A stretch of DNA of 64,000 nucleotides from Alphaproteobacteria bacterium (GCA_013372975.1 JABXIS010000012.1:1-64000), one strand, 5' to 3'; shown: positions 45,996 to 54,716, counted from the first letter of the stretch. Made by a program: numbers and translations. The notes: a model not told the origin generated them from the sequence alone.

Positions 45996-46732
45996 TATCC
46001 GGCCTCCCGCTTACTTTCAACAACCACCCGGTTGACCCACAGCCAAAAGGCAATGACGGCGACAAAATAGAAAATGTCCGCAAATGAAACCATACCCTTC
46101 TGCAGATTATTGAAATGCAGAAGGAACGACATATTGGCCACGGCAAGCGTAATACCGTCAGGCGCCCAACCGCTGAAAAGGTCAAGCACCATCGGCAAGC
46201 CTGAAACCAGAAATAGAAAACAAACAGACACCGCGAGGATAAAAGCTACAACCTGGTTTTTTGTCGTCGCTGATAGCGCCGCTCCGATGGCCAAATAGGC
46301 AGCGGCCATCAATAGTGACCCAATGTAGCCAGTCAGGATCACACCATTATCGGGAGAGCCAAGCCAATTGACAGTGACCCAGATGGGCACAGTGAAGAAA
46401 AGCGCCACAGCGGCAAAGGCCACAGCGGCCAGATATTTTCCCGCAACGATAGACCCGAGCGGCACAGGAAGTGTAAGCAACAACTCCAGTGTGCCGCTTT
46501 TACGTTCCTCAGCCCACAAGCGCATGGCCACAGCCGGCATTAAAAACAGATAGAGCCATGGCTGATAGGTGAAGAAGGCCACCAAATCAGCCTGCTCGCG
46601 GGAATAAAACTGCCCGACATAGAAGGTGAATAGCCCCTGCATCACCAGGAAAATAACCAGAAAAACATAGGCAACTGGAGTGGCAAAGTAACTGGCGAAT
46701 TCACGCCGGAATATGGTAAGAGTGGATGTCAT
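45995..46732 (-). CDS. ABC transporter permease, GldF/NosY-like
   Basis: Six-helix ABC permease of 245 residues, starting MTSTLTIFRREFASYFATPV. The ABC-2 signature FLMPAVAMRLWAEERKSGTL, followed by ELLLTLPVPLGSIVAGKYLA, is diagnostic of the GldF/NosY group. The TAG stop shares a base with the GTG start of the GldG-like gene, a strong sign of coupled translation. It is separated by one base from the ATP-binding gene upstream. Confidence 0.9.
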   Translation of the reverse strand: MTSTLTIFRREFASYFATPVAYVFLVIFLVMQGLFTFYVGQFYSREQADLVAFFTYQPWLYLFLMPAVAMRLWAEERKSGTLELLLTLPVPLGSIVAGKYLAAVAFAAVALFFTVPIWVTVNWLGSPDNGVILTGYIGSLLMAAAYLAIGAALSATTKNQVVAFILAVSVCFLFLVSGLPMVLDLFSGWAPDGITLAVANMSFLLHFNNLQKGMVSFADIFYFVAVIAFWLWVNRVVVESKREAG

Positions 46733-46733
46733 T

Positions 46734-47675
46734 TTATTGCCCCTCCGTCACTTGCCGGAAAACATCGTCAAGCCTGCCCGCGTCTACAGAGAACTGAGCC
46801 ACTTTCCAATTGCTTACAGCAGCAATATCACCAACGGCATCCGCTATCTCCGCGTTGCCACGAGACAAGACGGTAAGCCGGATATAGTCACCCTCATTTG
46901 CAGCTTCCACCTTGGCAACAGCGCGGATTGACTTGAGTGCCGATGCGGCCCTTTCGGATTCTTCCGCTGGCACCAACATCGTAACAGCGTTTCGGTATTT
47001 TGAGCGGGCCCTTAACTCGGACGGTGTACCATCGGCGACAATCTTGCCCTTATTGATGATCACCGCCCGGTGACACAAAGCATCAACTTCTTCCAGAATA
47101 TGGGTAGAAATGATAATCGCGCGGTCAACCGACATGGCCTCGATCAACCGACGCACTTCATGTTTCTGGTTCGGATCCAGCCCATCTGTTGGCTCATCCA
47201 AAATCAATACATCGGGTGCATGCAATATAGCGGCAGCCAGGCCAACCCGACGTTTATACCCTTTGGACAAAGTTTCTGTTCGCTGGTCCATCACCCCGTG
47301 CAAATGCACGGCGCCAGCCGCGCTATCCACCACATCCCGTGCTTCCGCCCCCTGAATACCGTGCGTATTGGCAACAAATGTCAGAAAAGCTCGGACAGTC
47401 ATATCCCCATACAGCGGCGCACCTTCAGGGAGATACCCGATGCGTTTACGCGCTGCCACATTCCCTGTTGAGACTGTATTGCCGCAAACCATCGCCTGAC
47501 CACCAGTGGGAGCCAAAAAACCCGTCAGCATCTTCATGGTAGTTGTTTTTCCGGCACCGTTGGGCCCCAGAAATCCCAACACCTCACCTTTCCGGACACT
47601 GAGGGAAATCCCGTCCACAGCTTTAAGCGCACCAAAATGCTTGCGCAAATCCTGTGCTTCGAGAAGAACTTCCAT
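46734..47675 (-). CDS. ABC transporter ATP-binding protein, GldA-like
   Basis: ABC ATPase of 313 residues from the ATG at 47675 (MEVLLEAQDLRKHFGALKAV), nine bases after GGGGG; an ATG at 47681 is too close to that site. Walker A is GPNGAGKTTTMKMLTGFLAP, the signature is LSKGYKRRVGLAAAI, Walker B is VLILDEPTDGLDPNQ, and the switch is STHILEEV. A C-terminal extension (about 235-313) is typical of the group exporting membrane or lipid-associated substrates. It is the first gene of the four-gene operon. Confidence 0.93.
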   Translation of the reverse strand: MEVLLEAQDLRKHFGALKAVDGISLSVRKGEVLGFLGPNGAGKTTTMKMLTGFLAPTGGQAMVCGNTVSTGNVAARKRIGYLPEGAPLYGDMTVRAFLTFVANTHGIQGAEARDVVDSAAGAVHLHGVMDQRTETLSKGYKRRVGLAAAILHAPDVLILDEPTDGLDPNQKHEVRRLIEAMSVDRAIIISTHILEEVDALCHRAVIINKGKIVADGTPSELRARSKYRNAVTMLVPAEESERAASALKSIRAVAKVEAANEGDYIRLTVLSRGNAEIADAVGDIAAVSNWKVAQFSVDAGRLDDVFRQVTEGQ

Positions 47676-47784
47676 GACCATTATCCCCCTTGGTCGTCTG
47701 ATCGAGCCTACTGCCCATATAGTTCGTTTTTATGGCCTGCTAGATAGTCGCCTGCCCACACCATGACAAGAGTATATCTTTATA

Positions 47785-48468
47785 TCAATATCCAAGCTTG
47801 GCCTTGCGGGCATATCCATCGAACATATCCAGCATTTTATCCGTCCAGGCCATGATCGGATCGTCGACTTCAAAGAGCGCAAACTCACTGGCTATGCGCG
47901 CCCACATCAATGTCCCGAATACGCAATAATCTGCCCATGCCGGAGAAGAACCGCACAAAAATTCCTGCGCTTGCAAGGTGTTTCGTACCGGTGCCATTGA
48001 CTGCCTGAAAGGTACAACTTTAGCATCACGGTCAGCCTGCGCCTCTTCGAGGGTGCAACCAAGAAACTTCTCCCGCGTTTCACGGAAATAGGCGCCATTT
48101 TTGTCATCAAGGCGGGAATGAATATCCGCCACAATCATGGGAAAGATACTGCGCACCATCGTTTGAGTGGCCCACTCGTTCAGCAACCGAGCCTGCCCCT
48201 CCGCCAATTCACCACCAAACAATGGTCTATCAGGATAGGTATGCTCGAGATAAAGCGCGATGTCGAAGCTGTCTTTCACCCAAGTGCCCTCATCATTCAG
48301 GACCGGAACGGTTTTGGATTGGGCATTTTCAAGCGGCTTCTTATCAAGAAACCGCACCGGCACCACATCAAATGGCAGCCCTTTGTGCATAAGCGACATT
48401 CGGACGCGCCAAACATAGGGACTAAATCGAACGTCTTCGTCTTTTCCGCACAGTTCAAAAAGCTGCAT
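47785..48468 (-). CDS. Glutathione S-transferase family protein (beta-etherase-like)
   Basis: 227-residue GST from the ATG at 48468. The N-terminal thioredoxin-fold domain has FELCGKDEDVRFSPYVWRVR, with Ser as the likely catalytic residue, SKTVPVLNDEGTWVKDSFDI with the cis-Pro motif, and the C-terminal helical domain contains FLCGSSPAWADYCVFGTLMW. The layout resembles the LigE/LigF and related GST group, but no lignin-type genes are near, so this is an uncharacterised GST. It lies 110 bp downstream of the inverted repeat at 48.6 kb on the same strand. Confidence 0.85.
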   Translation of the reverse strand: MQLFELCGKDEDVRFSPYVWRVRMSLMHKGLPFDVVPVRFLDKKPLENAQSKTVPVLNDEGTWVKDSFDIALYLEHTYPDRPLFGGELAEGQARLLNEWATQTMVRSIFPMIVADIHSRLDDKNGAYFRETREKFLGCTLEEAQADRDAKVVPFRQSMAPVRNTLQAQEFLCGSSPAWADYCVFGTLMWARIASEFALFEVDDPIMAWTDKMLDMFDGYARKAKLGY

Positions 48469-48572
48469 CACACCTGTCCTCCATTCATTGCGCGAGTTCA
48501 GCCTGCCCGCGCAAACACGCCTTGTCGAGCGGGAATTTCCATTTCTGACGGAGAGTTTATCCTGAAAGTATG

Positions 48573-48643
48573 CTGGCCCGACCGTGGGACAATGTGAAGA
48601 TAAGGGGCTAGGGGTTCAGCGCTTCACATACCGGTCGGGCCAG
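48573..48643. repeat. Nested inverted repeat, 12 bp + 7 bp stems
   Basis: Outer arms 48573-48584 and 48632-48643 are perfect over 12 bp; inner arms 48593-48599 and 48622-48628 are perfect over 7 bp, separated by an asymmetric internal loop. Found by direct reading; role unknown. Confidence 0.75.
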
Positions 48644-48740
48644 TCGAGGCCAACACCTATAAGCTGGGCCCGCTTTGGGGCCGCCGAACGGCCCAATTGT
48701 GACCATTTCTGGGCAAGCCGCAAACCTTGGTTTAGACATG

Positions 48741-48767
48741 AAAAAACCCCGGCAAAACCGGGGTTTT
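48741..48767 (-). terminator. Rho-independent terminator of the DUF2807 gene
   Basis: AAAACCCCGG pairs with CCGGGGTTTT around a CAAAA loop. On the minus strand it is followed by TT, giving a six-T run. It is 24 bp past the stop of the first DUF2807 gene. Confidence 0.9.
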
Positions 48768-48790
48768 CAGTGTGTACTTCGTAGCAATTG

Positions 48791-49492
48791 TTAGCGCATC
48801 TCAATGTCGCCGGAGCCACGCACCTTGGACCGTAGTTTGTCAGGTGACCCTGACACGACAACATCGCCCGATCCATGAACAGAAATATCAGCCTCTTCGC
48901 TGGCTGTGACAGACACATCGCCCGAGCCATGCACACTGACTGTCGCTGATTTACACTTCATGTCATCCGCTTCAATGTCACCAGAACCCTGCAGCTCCAC
49001 TTCAACGGCATCGCATGTACCGTCAATTTCGATATCACCCGACCCTTGAAGCTCAAGCTCTACTTCACCAAACTTGACGTCTTTCAAGGTCATGTCGCCG
49101 GAGCCATGCAGATCAACTTCAAAATCATCGGCCACAGCATCCTCAACGATCATGTCGCCCGAGCCATGCAGCGCAGCGCCCTTGAGGCTTGGCACCGTTA
49201 CATAGACGATCATTTTTTTGATATTTCCATGACGATGATCGTTGTCGAGACCAACACGCAATGTCCCACCGCGCACCTCTGTTTCGATGTGGCTGATGAT
49301 ATCGCTATCTGCCACAACACGTACAGATTGCTCACCACCTACTTTCACTTCCACATCCATGGATCCATTCAGCTGAACCTGGTCGAATGAGCCCACATCG
49401 CGCATTTCTTCAGATGTGTCCTTTGCTGACACGGCAAAGCCAGCACCAATTGCAATTGCAGCGACCGCTGCTGTTGAACGCAACAGTTTCAT
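48791..49492 (-). CDS. DUF2807 secreted protein with seven GSGD repeats
   Basis: 233 residues with a signal peptide (STAAVAAIAIGAGFAVSA, about 6-23). After an N-terminal DUF2807 start (VGSFDQVQLNGSMDVEVKVG), the chain is built from short beta-strand repeats, each centred on H/Q-GSGD, e.g. ALHGSGDMIVEDAV and ELQGSGDIEIDG. I count seven GSGD units, spaced about 16-21 residues. This right-handed beta-helix-like repeat is what the DUF2807 head-GIN family shows. Cell-surface display or periplasmic adhesion is inferred. It is followed by a terminator and preceded by a paralogue. Confidence 0.87.
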   Translation of the reverse strand: MKLLRSTAAVAAIAIGAGFAVSAKDTSEEMRDVGSFDQVQLNGSMDVEVKVGGEQSVRVVADSDIISHIETEVRGGTLRVGLDNDHRHGNIKKMIVYVTVPSLKGAALHGSGDMIVEDAVADDFEVDLHGSGDMTLKDVKFGEVELELQGSGDIEIDGTCDAVEVELQGSGDIEADDMKCKSATVSVHGSGDVSVTASEEADISVHGSGDVVVSGSPDKLRSKVRGSGDIEMR

Positions 49493-49513
49493 GATGTTTC
49501 CCTCCGTCCCAGA

Positions 49514-50215
49514 TTATTTAATACGAATTTTGCCGAGCCAGCTGTCGCTTTCGCGAACAGTTTTCGGATCGCCATAAACGGTAATGCTGCCGATGCCGCT
49601 GACATTCGCGTCAACGCTTTCGCTTGCGAAAACCTTGGCTTCGCCAACGCCCTTTACATCAACCTCCACATCCGAACACTTCAGGTCTTCGGCATCCACT
49701 TCACCTGCACCCTTCAGTTCGATATCGAGGGATCCGCAGGTTCCTTCCATCTCGATAGCACCGGCGCCCTTCAACTCAACTTCAAGCTTCTCGCTTTTCA
49801 GGCCGCGCATCTCGGCATCAACAGCACCAAGAACTTCAAAGCCCTCCAAGGTGGGCATGGTCACCGTTACGGTGATGTTGTCGGAATCAATATGTATGCC
49901 ATCATCATCGTCGTGATCGTCTGAATTATCGATGACAAGCGTATCATTGCGCACAAAGGTCTCAACCTCCGCCACATCGTTTTCGTCACCTTCGATCTTG
50001 ACGGAAAAATCTTTTCCAGCTTCCAGTTTCAGCTCAAATCCGCCTTTAATGCGAATTTTTGTGAAGCCGCTATGATCGCGATCAGAACTGGTCTGTTTGC
50101 CATGGGTATCATGCACGTATGCGGCACCCGCGGTAGAAGTCATAAATGTGGAGCCAGCAAGAGCTGCAAACGCAAGCCCAGCAACACCCCGGCGAATGTT
50201 TTTCGCGTGTTTCAT
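49514..50215 (-). CDS. DUF2807 secreted protein, paralogue with GAG/GVG repeats
   Basis: 233 residues from the ATG at 50215 (MKHAKNIRRGVAGLAFAALA), with AGGAA eight bases upstream. The signal peptide ends around TAGA. Similar beta-ladder units, but with GAG, GVG or GIG replacing GSGD: ELKGAGAIEMEGTCGSLD, ELKGAGEVDAEDLKCSD, DVKGVGEAKVFASE. The paralogues share the TCG-x(4-9)-E/D pattern with a single Cys each in the same place (EGTCGSLDIEL here, DGTCDAVEVEL there), and both have a second Cys in DLKC or DMKC. This suggests a conserved disulfide or metal site. Same length and strand; 21 bp apart. Confidence 0.86.
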   Translation of the reverse strand: MKHAKNIRRGVAGLAFAALAGSTFMTSTAGAAYVHDTHGKQTSSDRDHSGFTKIRIKGGFELKLEAGKDFSVKIEGDENDVAEVETFVRNDTLVIDNSDDHDDDDGIHIDSDNITVTVTMPTLEGFEVLGAVDAEMRGLKSEKLEVELKGAGAIEMEGTCGSLDIELKGAGEVDAEDLKCSDVEVDVKGVGEAKVFASESVDANVSGIGSITVYGDPKTVRESDSWLGKIRIK

Positions 50216-50384
50216 GGGAATTATTCCTCGCTTTGTTGTCGTACGCCGTATCATTATTTTTTTGAAATCGGCTTGTTATTTATCTCACTCATGTAGGAAG
50301 TGGTCAACTGGATTCAAGGGGCACAAAATCCACAAGCTTGCCAATTCTTGGAAACTTCACCACAATGAAAGCCAAGAGGAGTGC

Positions 50385-50753
50385 ATGGACGAAGCATCAT
50401 CCATCCATATCTTGGGGCGTTCACCCCAAAAGAAGGCCGCTAGCGGGGTGGCGGCTCTGGTCTATTTCATGCGCCCTGAACTCAACCAGATTTTAAACAT
50501 ATATGGCCGCATGGTAGCCGCTGGCGAATGGCGTGATTACGCGATAGATCACCTGAAAGATGAGGCGATTTTTTCCATTTTTCGGCGCGCATCCGAGATG
50601 CCTCTTTACCGCATTATCAAGGAACCATCGCTTAGCAATCAGCAAGGGGCATGGCGTATCATGGCCATGGATGGCCAGATACTGAAGCGCGGCAAAAAAC
50701 TGGATCAATTGCTCAGGTATTTCGACCGCCAATTGGTGAAGGCGGTCGATTGA
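50385..50753 (+). CDS. DUF2794 family protein
   Basis: 122 residues from the ATG at 50385, with GAGGA four bases upstream. The core ELNQILNIYGRMVAAGEWRD, then YAIDHLKDEAIFSIFRR and ASEMPLYRIIKEP, and GQILKRGKKLDQLLRYFDR are the DUF2794 signature, a family of small cytoplasmic proteins found mainly in alphaproteobacteria. Function unknown. It is convergent with the PD40 gene (4 bp between the stops). Confidence 0.92.
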   Translation: MDEASSIHILGRSPQKKAASGVAALVYFMRPELNQILNIYGRMVAAGEWRDYAIDHLKDEAIFSIFRRASEMPLYRIIKEPSLSNQQGAWRIMAMDGQILKRGKKLDQLLRYFDRQLVKAVD

Positions 50754-50757
50754 GCCT

Positions 50758-51633
50758 CTATTCAGGCCTCAGGTCTTCTATGATTTTTGCATCAACCCAA
50801 TAGATCGCCACGGTGCGATCCTTTCCTGATCCTATTCGGCGATCAAAGAAAAGATATTTCCCATCAGGCGAAACACTAGGGTAATTTTCAGCATGCTCGC
50901 TGTTGATCTTGTCACCCATATTGATAGCAGGGCCCCAGGTACCATCCTTTAAACGGAAACTGACATATAGATCGGATGTGCCGTACCCACCGTCCCGACG
51001 GCTATCCCAAACAATGTAGCTTTCATCCGGCGCGATGAAAGGATGGGCATTATAAATGCCAACCGCGAACTGTGGTCCAAGTTCCGTTGGTTCTTCATAC
51101 TCGCCATCAATTAGGCGCGAAGAACGCAAAGGAACATCAAGCTCCGGGCTATAGGTATCGAAATACAGCGTGCCACTGGCCGCACCAGAGAGACGCATGA
51201 TCGGAATTTCTGCAAAGGGGGCACCCAAATCTTTCAAGGCTGACCAGCCCGCTCCAACGCGCTCCAAAAATTTTGTCTGGATATAAAGCGCTTTGCCATC
51301 AGGTGAGAAGGACGGCTCTGTCTCGCCCTCCAACACAACAGACTGGTGCCATTTGCTGCCTTGCTTCTGCAGATGTACCAGTTCGCGATGTGGTCCGTCC
51401 TTATCGCCCTTCACAAAATAGAAGTTGTTCATGTCGCCTGCGAACATGCCTTCCTTCGATTCAAACGCTTCCGCATTCACAATACCGGGCGCAAAAATTT
51501 CAGCCACAGGACCTGGTGGGATCTGCCCCAGCAAGGGACCTTTGGCGACCACATTTTCGCTCCCTGCATAGCTTGCACCACTTAACATCAGCGGGACGGC
51601 CAGCACCGCCGCCTTCTTCAAAGGGTTTTTCAT
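50758..51633 (-). CDS. Exported PD40/TolB-like beta-propeller protein, paralogue 1
   Basis: 291 residues with a signal peptide (AVLAVPLMLSGASYA, about 9-23). Beta-propeller-type repeats include FSPDGKALYIQTKF, AHPFIAPDESYIVWDSRRDG and SVSPDGKYLFFDRRIG; the PDG/PDES-x-Y/W signature is characteristic of PD40 (WD40-like TolB) units. The N-terminus GPLLGQIPPGPVAEIFAPGI and the C-terminus YWVDAKIIEDLRPE are shared with two further genes in this cluster. Last gene of a five-gene run on the minus strand. No enzyme motif; it may bind a peptide, sugar or lipid. Confidence 0.83.
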   Translation of the reverse strand: MKNPLKKAAVLAVPLMLSGASYAGSENVVAKGPLLGQIPPGPVAEIFAPGIVNAEAFESKEGMFAGDMNNFYFVKGDKDGPHRELVHLQKQGSKWHQSVVLEGETEPSFSPDGKALYIQTKFLERVGAGWSALKDLGAPFAEIPIMRLSGAASGTLYFDTYSPELDVPLRSSRLIDGEYEEPTELGPQFAVGIYNAHPFIAPDESYIVWDSRRDGGYGTSDLYVSFRLKDGTWGPAINMGDKINSEHAENYPSVSPDGKYLFFDRRIGSGKDRTVAIYWVDAKIIEDLRPE

Positions 51634-51653
51634 AGTATCCTCGTGTAAAGGGA

Positions 51654-52544
51654 TTATTGTTTGGGTCTGAGGTTTTCAATGATCTGGGCACTGATCCAGT
51701 ATAAATCTGACTGGGGTTCACCCTCTCCGCTCACTGGCAGCACCATTCTGTTGAAGAAGATATACTTACCGTCCGGGGTGACCTGTGGTCCGCCTTCTTC
51801 CGCGTCAGTATTGACTTTGTTACCCAGATTTATGGCATCGCCCCAAGAGCCATCCGGCTGGCGGAAGCTGATAAAAAGATCATTGCTGCCAAACCCGCCC
51901 TCCCGTTCGCCATCCCACATGATATAGCTTTCATCTGGCGCGATGAAGGGGTGAGCATTCCATAAGCCGGTGTTGATTTCCTTGGGAAGTGGCTTTGGCG
52001 CTTCTCGCATACCATCCACCAATCGTGAATAGCGAAGAACACCATTACCGTCCCTTGTCCATTCGTCAAACACCAGCGTGCCATCGGCAGAGGCTGTAAG
52101 GCCCATAATATCGATCGCTTCAAAAACAGGACCCAAGGATTTCAATTCTGACCAGCCGTCAGCCGTGCGTTCCTTGTATTTGGCGCGATAATGCTGGATG
52201 TTGCCGTCAGGCGAATAGGAAGGTTTCCGCGTGCCCGCGGGCACAACTATTTTGTGCCACCCGTCACCCGCCTTTTTAAAGGTCGCGTTTTCCGGCACCT
52301 CCGACTCTCTCGAATGCCTCCACCGGCTAACATGAACGGTCGTCATGTCTGGGGAAAAACTGACAGCGTCACCCCATTCCTCAGTATTCACAATGCCGGG
52401 CGCGAAAGGCTTGGCTGTCATGCCTGGCGGCGTTTGCCCCAAATAGGGACCCTTTAGGCCAGATAAATTGTCATCCCCTTGGCCCAAGCCACTTGTCACC
52501 ACAGCCGACAAGGCAAATGCTGTCGAAGCAAAAATGGATTGCAT
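51654..52544 (-). CDS. Exported PD40/TolB-like beta-propeller protein, paralogue 2
   Basis: 296 residues from the ATG at 52544, preceded by GGGGG and 10 bp after the serine hydrolase stop. A weak signal sequence (MQSIFASTAFALSAVVTSG) is followed by GPYLGQTPPGMTAKPFAPGI. The propeller units are KPSYSPDGNIQHYRAKYKER, AHPFIAPDESYIMWDGEREG and QVTPDGKYIFFNRM, ending DLYWISAQIIENLRPKQ. It is very close to the other two paralogues, including the phrase LPKEINTGLWNAHPFIAPDE. Probably a periplasmic or surface protein co-expressed with the hydrolase upstream. Confidence 0.83.
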   Translation of the reverse strand: MQSIFASTAFALSAVVTSGLGQGDDNLSGLKGPYLGQTPPGMTAKPFAPGIVNTEEWGDAVSFSPDMTTVHVSRWRHSRESEVPENATFKKAGDGWHKIVVPAGTRKPSYSPDGNIQHYRAKYKERTADGWSELKSLGPVFEAIDIMGLTASADGTLVFDEWTRDGNGVLRYSRLVDGMREAPKPLPKEINTGLWNAHPFIAPDESYIMWDGEREGGFGSNDLFISFRQPDGSWGDAINLGNKVNTDAEEGGPQVTPDGKYIFFNRMVLPVSGEGEPQSDLYWISAQIIENLRPKQ

Positions 52545-52554
52545 GGTAATCCCC

Positions 52555-53772
52555 CTATTCGGCAAATGCCGGCAAAACTTTTTGCAAAACCTGGTCCATC
52601 AGGGTGCCTTCATTGTCATGCCCGGTGAAGACAACAACAAGATCCAGATCATCGACGACAATGATGCGTTGGTCGCCACCGCCCCAGGCAAAGGAAACAT
52701 CATAGCTTTTGCCGCCAATTTCCACGAGCGTTTGATAGAAGAAGTAGCCGTAGCGGTAGGGTTCAGGCATCCATTCTTCCGTTGGCTTAACAAGCCCGCT
52801 GGTGGCTTTGTCGAGATAGTCTTCCGGAATAAACTGTTCGCCGCTCCATTTGCCTTCATTGAGAACAATGCTGCCAAATTTGAGCATATCGCGCGATGTG
52901 ATGCTGATCATCCAGCCCGCTTGCGGCAGGCCGCTGGCGTGGGTACCCCAGCTATAGTTAGTGATGCCCAATTTACCGAGAAACTCGGTTTCGATGAATT
53001 TCTTGGCGCCGCCCGGCACAACAGCATCAACAACCGTCATCACAAGCATGGGGTTGAAGTTGCCATATTTATAGACCTGCGTTTCATCAGTGATAGGCCC
53101 GCTGCTCTCAAGAAGGGTCTGAACCAGCCCCTGCCCCCTTACCTGATCCGCCAACTGGGCTGTGATTTGATCAGGCTCTCGCTCAAGCTCTTCGCGCTGT
53201 TCGTCGCTGATGCTAAGCCCACCGTGCATGGTGAGCGCCTTATGAAGGGTGATCTTTTCGGCGCCATCCACAAGCTTTGAGCGGTCCAGATCCCCAAGAA
53301 AATCAATAAGCGGCCTATCGAGATCAGCCATGGTCAGATATCCGAGCTGCATGGCGCGGCCCAAAATCAGGCTGGTATGCCCCTTGGTCGCTGAGGCTTG
53401 CGGGTGGGCCAAGTTGATACGGCCACGCCGGAAATAGCTTTCGAACACAAGCCTGTCTTTATGCGCAATCAGCAGGCTGTCGTAACGACCATATTTGCCT
53501 TCACCAATTTCCTGGGCCAGTTTGACGATATTGGCCTTATCTGTCGGACCTACATCCAACTCACCTACTGGAAAAGCATCATCCCGAACCGTCGGTGCTG
53601 TGTCGATAAACGCTTTTTCCAGAGAAGGAATATCCCTGAAAGTACCCGCGGCTTCGGTTTCAGTAGCCTCCGGCACCGGGCTTGCGTCGCCTGAAAAAGC
53701 GGCCGAGAAGCCAGCGAAACCACTTATCAAAGCAACAGCCAGAAAATGCTTGCGATTCAATTTTGTCGTCAT
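52555..53772 (-). CDS. Exported serine hydrolase of the beta-lactamase/transpeptidase fold
   Basis: 405 residues. A signal peptide (FLAVALISGFAGFSAAFSG, about 10-28) precedes a class-C-like serine hydrolase: the S-x-x-K motif is SATK (127-130) in HPQASATKGHTSL, and Y-x-N is YGN (236-238) in YKYGNFNP. A third motif is less clear, with GGGDQ near the C-terminus. This is the family of penicillin-binding proteins, esterases and D-amino-peptidases. It lies between two PD40 genes in the five-gene unit. The substrate is unknown; a role in resistance is not implied by sequence. Confidence 0.87.
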   Translation of the reverse strand: MTTKLNRKHFLAVALISGFAGFSAAFSGDASPVPEATETEAAGTFRDIPSLEKAFIDTAPTVRDDAFPVGELDVGPTDKANIVKLAQEIGEGKYGRYDSLLIAHKDRLVFESYFRRGRINLAHPQASATKGHTSLILGRAMQLGYLTMADLDRPLIDFLGDLDRSKLVDGAEKITLHKALTMHGGLSISDEQREELEREPDQITAQLADQVRGQGLVQTLLESSGPITDETQVYKYGNFNPMLVMTVVDAVVPGGAKKFIETEFLGKLGITNYSWGTHASGLPQAGWMISITSRDMLKFGSIVLNEGKWSGEQFIPEDYLDKATSGLVKPTEEWMPEPYRYGYFFYQTLVEIGGKSYDVSFAWGGGDQRIIVVDDLDLVVVFTGHDNEGTLMDQVLQKVLPAFAE

Positions 53773-53849
53773 TTAATCCCCCTGTTTCAATGACTTTACG
53801 TTTGTGAATTCAATTTTCCGTCGAGAGGCATACAACATGAGCCTGCGGG

Positions 53850-54716
53850 CTACTGTCTCGGCCTCATCTCTTCGATGATTTTCGCATCGACCCAGTAGGT
53901 ATCCGTGTTGTCGGGATCGATACTGCGATTGAAGAAAAGATATTTTCCGTCAGGCGTGACGTGGGCAGCAAAATCGGCTTTTGGCGTGTTGATACGATCA
54001 TCAAATTTGATCGCTTCACTCCAACTTCCGTCGGCATTCTTAAAGCTGATAAACAGATCTGCATTACGCACATCACTGTTCCTTTGGCCATCCCAGATGA
54101 TGTAACTCTCATCTGGCGCGATGAAGGGATGCGCGTTAAATTTGCCCGTGTTGATTTCTTTCGGCAATGGCTTCGGATCTTCGCGCTCGCCATTCACAAG
54201 CCTTGAATATCTGAGTGTGCTATTCTCGATCGCCTCATCAAAGAAAATGGTGCCCGCGGCTGACTCGGTTACCCTCATGATGCGGATGTCCTCAAATGCT
54301 GGGCCAAGGCGTTTGAAGTCGGACCATCCGTCAGCTGTGCGCTCTTTGTAGCTCCGGCCAAAAAACATGGTCTGGCCGTCTCTGGACAGTGTTGCCGTCC
54401 CTGTCCGATCCCCGATCACACGCTCATGCCACTTATCTGCCTTTTGTTCGTAAACGACAAACTGCTGTTCCGGCTCCGTATCCGCATTCACTTCCCGAAC
54501 CCAATAAAGCTCTTTCATACTGGGCGAGAACACGACACCATATTCCCAGCCCGGGGTGGAGATAATTCCCGGAGCAAAAACTTCCGGCGTCATCCCTGGT
54601 GGTGTCTGGCCAAGATAGGGGCCACTTAAACCTTTAGCGGCATCACCTGCTTGACTGCCAACGGTGACCGCAGCAGATGCAAGCAGAATTGCAATGGTTG
54701 CTGAAAAAGTCTTCAC
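53850..54716 (-). CDS. Exported PD40/TolB-like beta-propeller protein, paralogue 3
   Basis: 288 residues with a signal peptide (ATIAILLASAAVTVGSQAG, about 6-24). Its N-terminus GPYLGQTPPGMTPEVFAPGI and its propeller units TATLSRDGQTMFFGRSYKER, AHPFIAPDESYIIWDGQRNS and HVTPDGKYLFFNRSID match the other two paralogues closely; the segment KERTADGWSDFKRLGPAFED is nearly the same as in paralogue 2. Its ATG overlaps the esterase stop by 4 bp (ATGA), so the two are coupled. Confidence 0.84.
   Translation of the reverse strand: MKTFSATIAILLASAAVTVGSQAGDAAKGLSGPYLGQTPPGMTPEVFAPGIISTPGWEYGVVFSPSMKELYWVREVNADTEPEQQFVVYEQKADKWHERVIGDRTGTATLSRDGQTMFFGRSYKERTADGWSDFKRLGPAFEDIRIMRVTESAAGTIFFDEAIENSTLRYSRLVNGEREDPKPLPKEINTGKFNAHPFIAPDESYIIWDGQRNSDVRNADLFISFKNADGSWSEAIKFDDRINTPKADFAAHVTPDGKYLFFNRSIDPDNTDTYWVDAKIIEEMRPRQ

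Larger units (their letters stand above)
48469..48790. other. 322-bp intergenic region with a long inverted repeat and terminator
   Basis: No convincing gene. CTGGCCCGACCG (48573-48584) pairs perfectly with CGGTCGGGCCAG (48632-48643), and inside it TGTGAAG (48593-48599) with CTTCACA (48622-48628), leaving a 22-nt loop. Further GC-rich pairing segments (GGCCC/GGGCC) lie at 48660-48715. There is no T-run, so it is not a classical terminator. It could encode a structured RNA on either strand or be a protein-binding or recombination site. The terminator of the DUF2807 gene occupies 48741-48767. Confidence 0.5.

Noticed and set aside
48616-48936. Minus-strand open frame of 106 codons crossing the inverted repeat and the DUF2807 terminator
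   Set aside because: It overlaps the DUF2807 gene in another frame, reads through a terminator, and has no domain or ribosome site.
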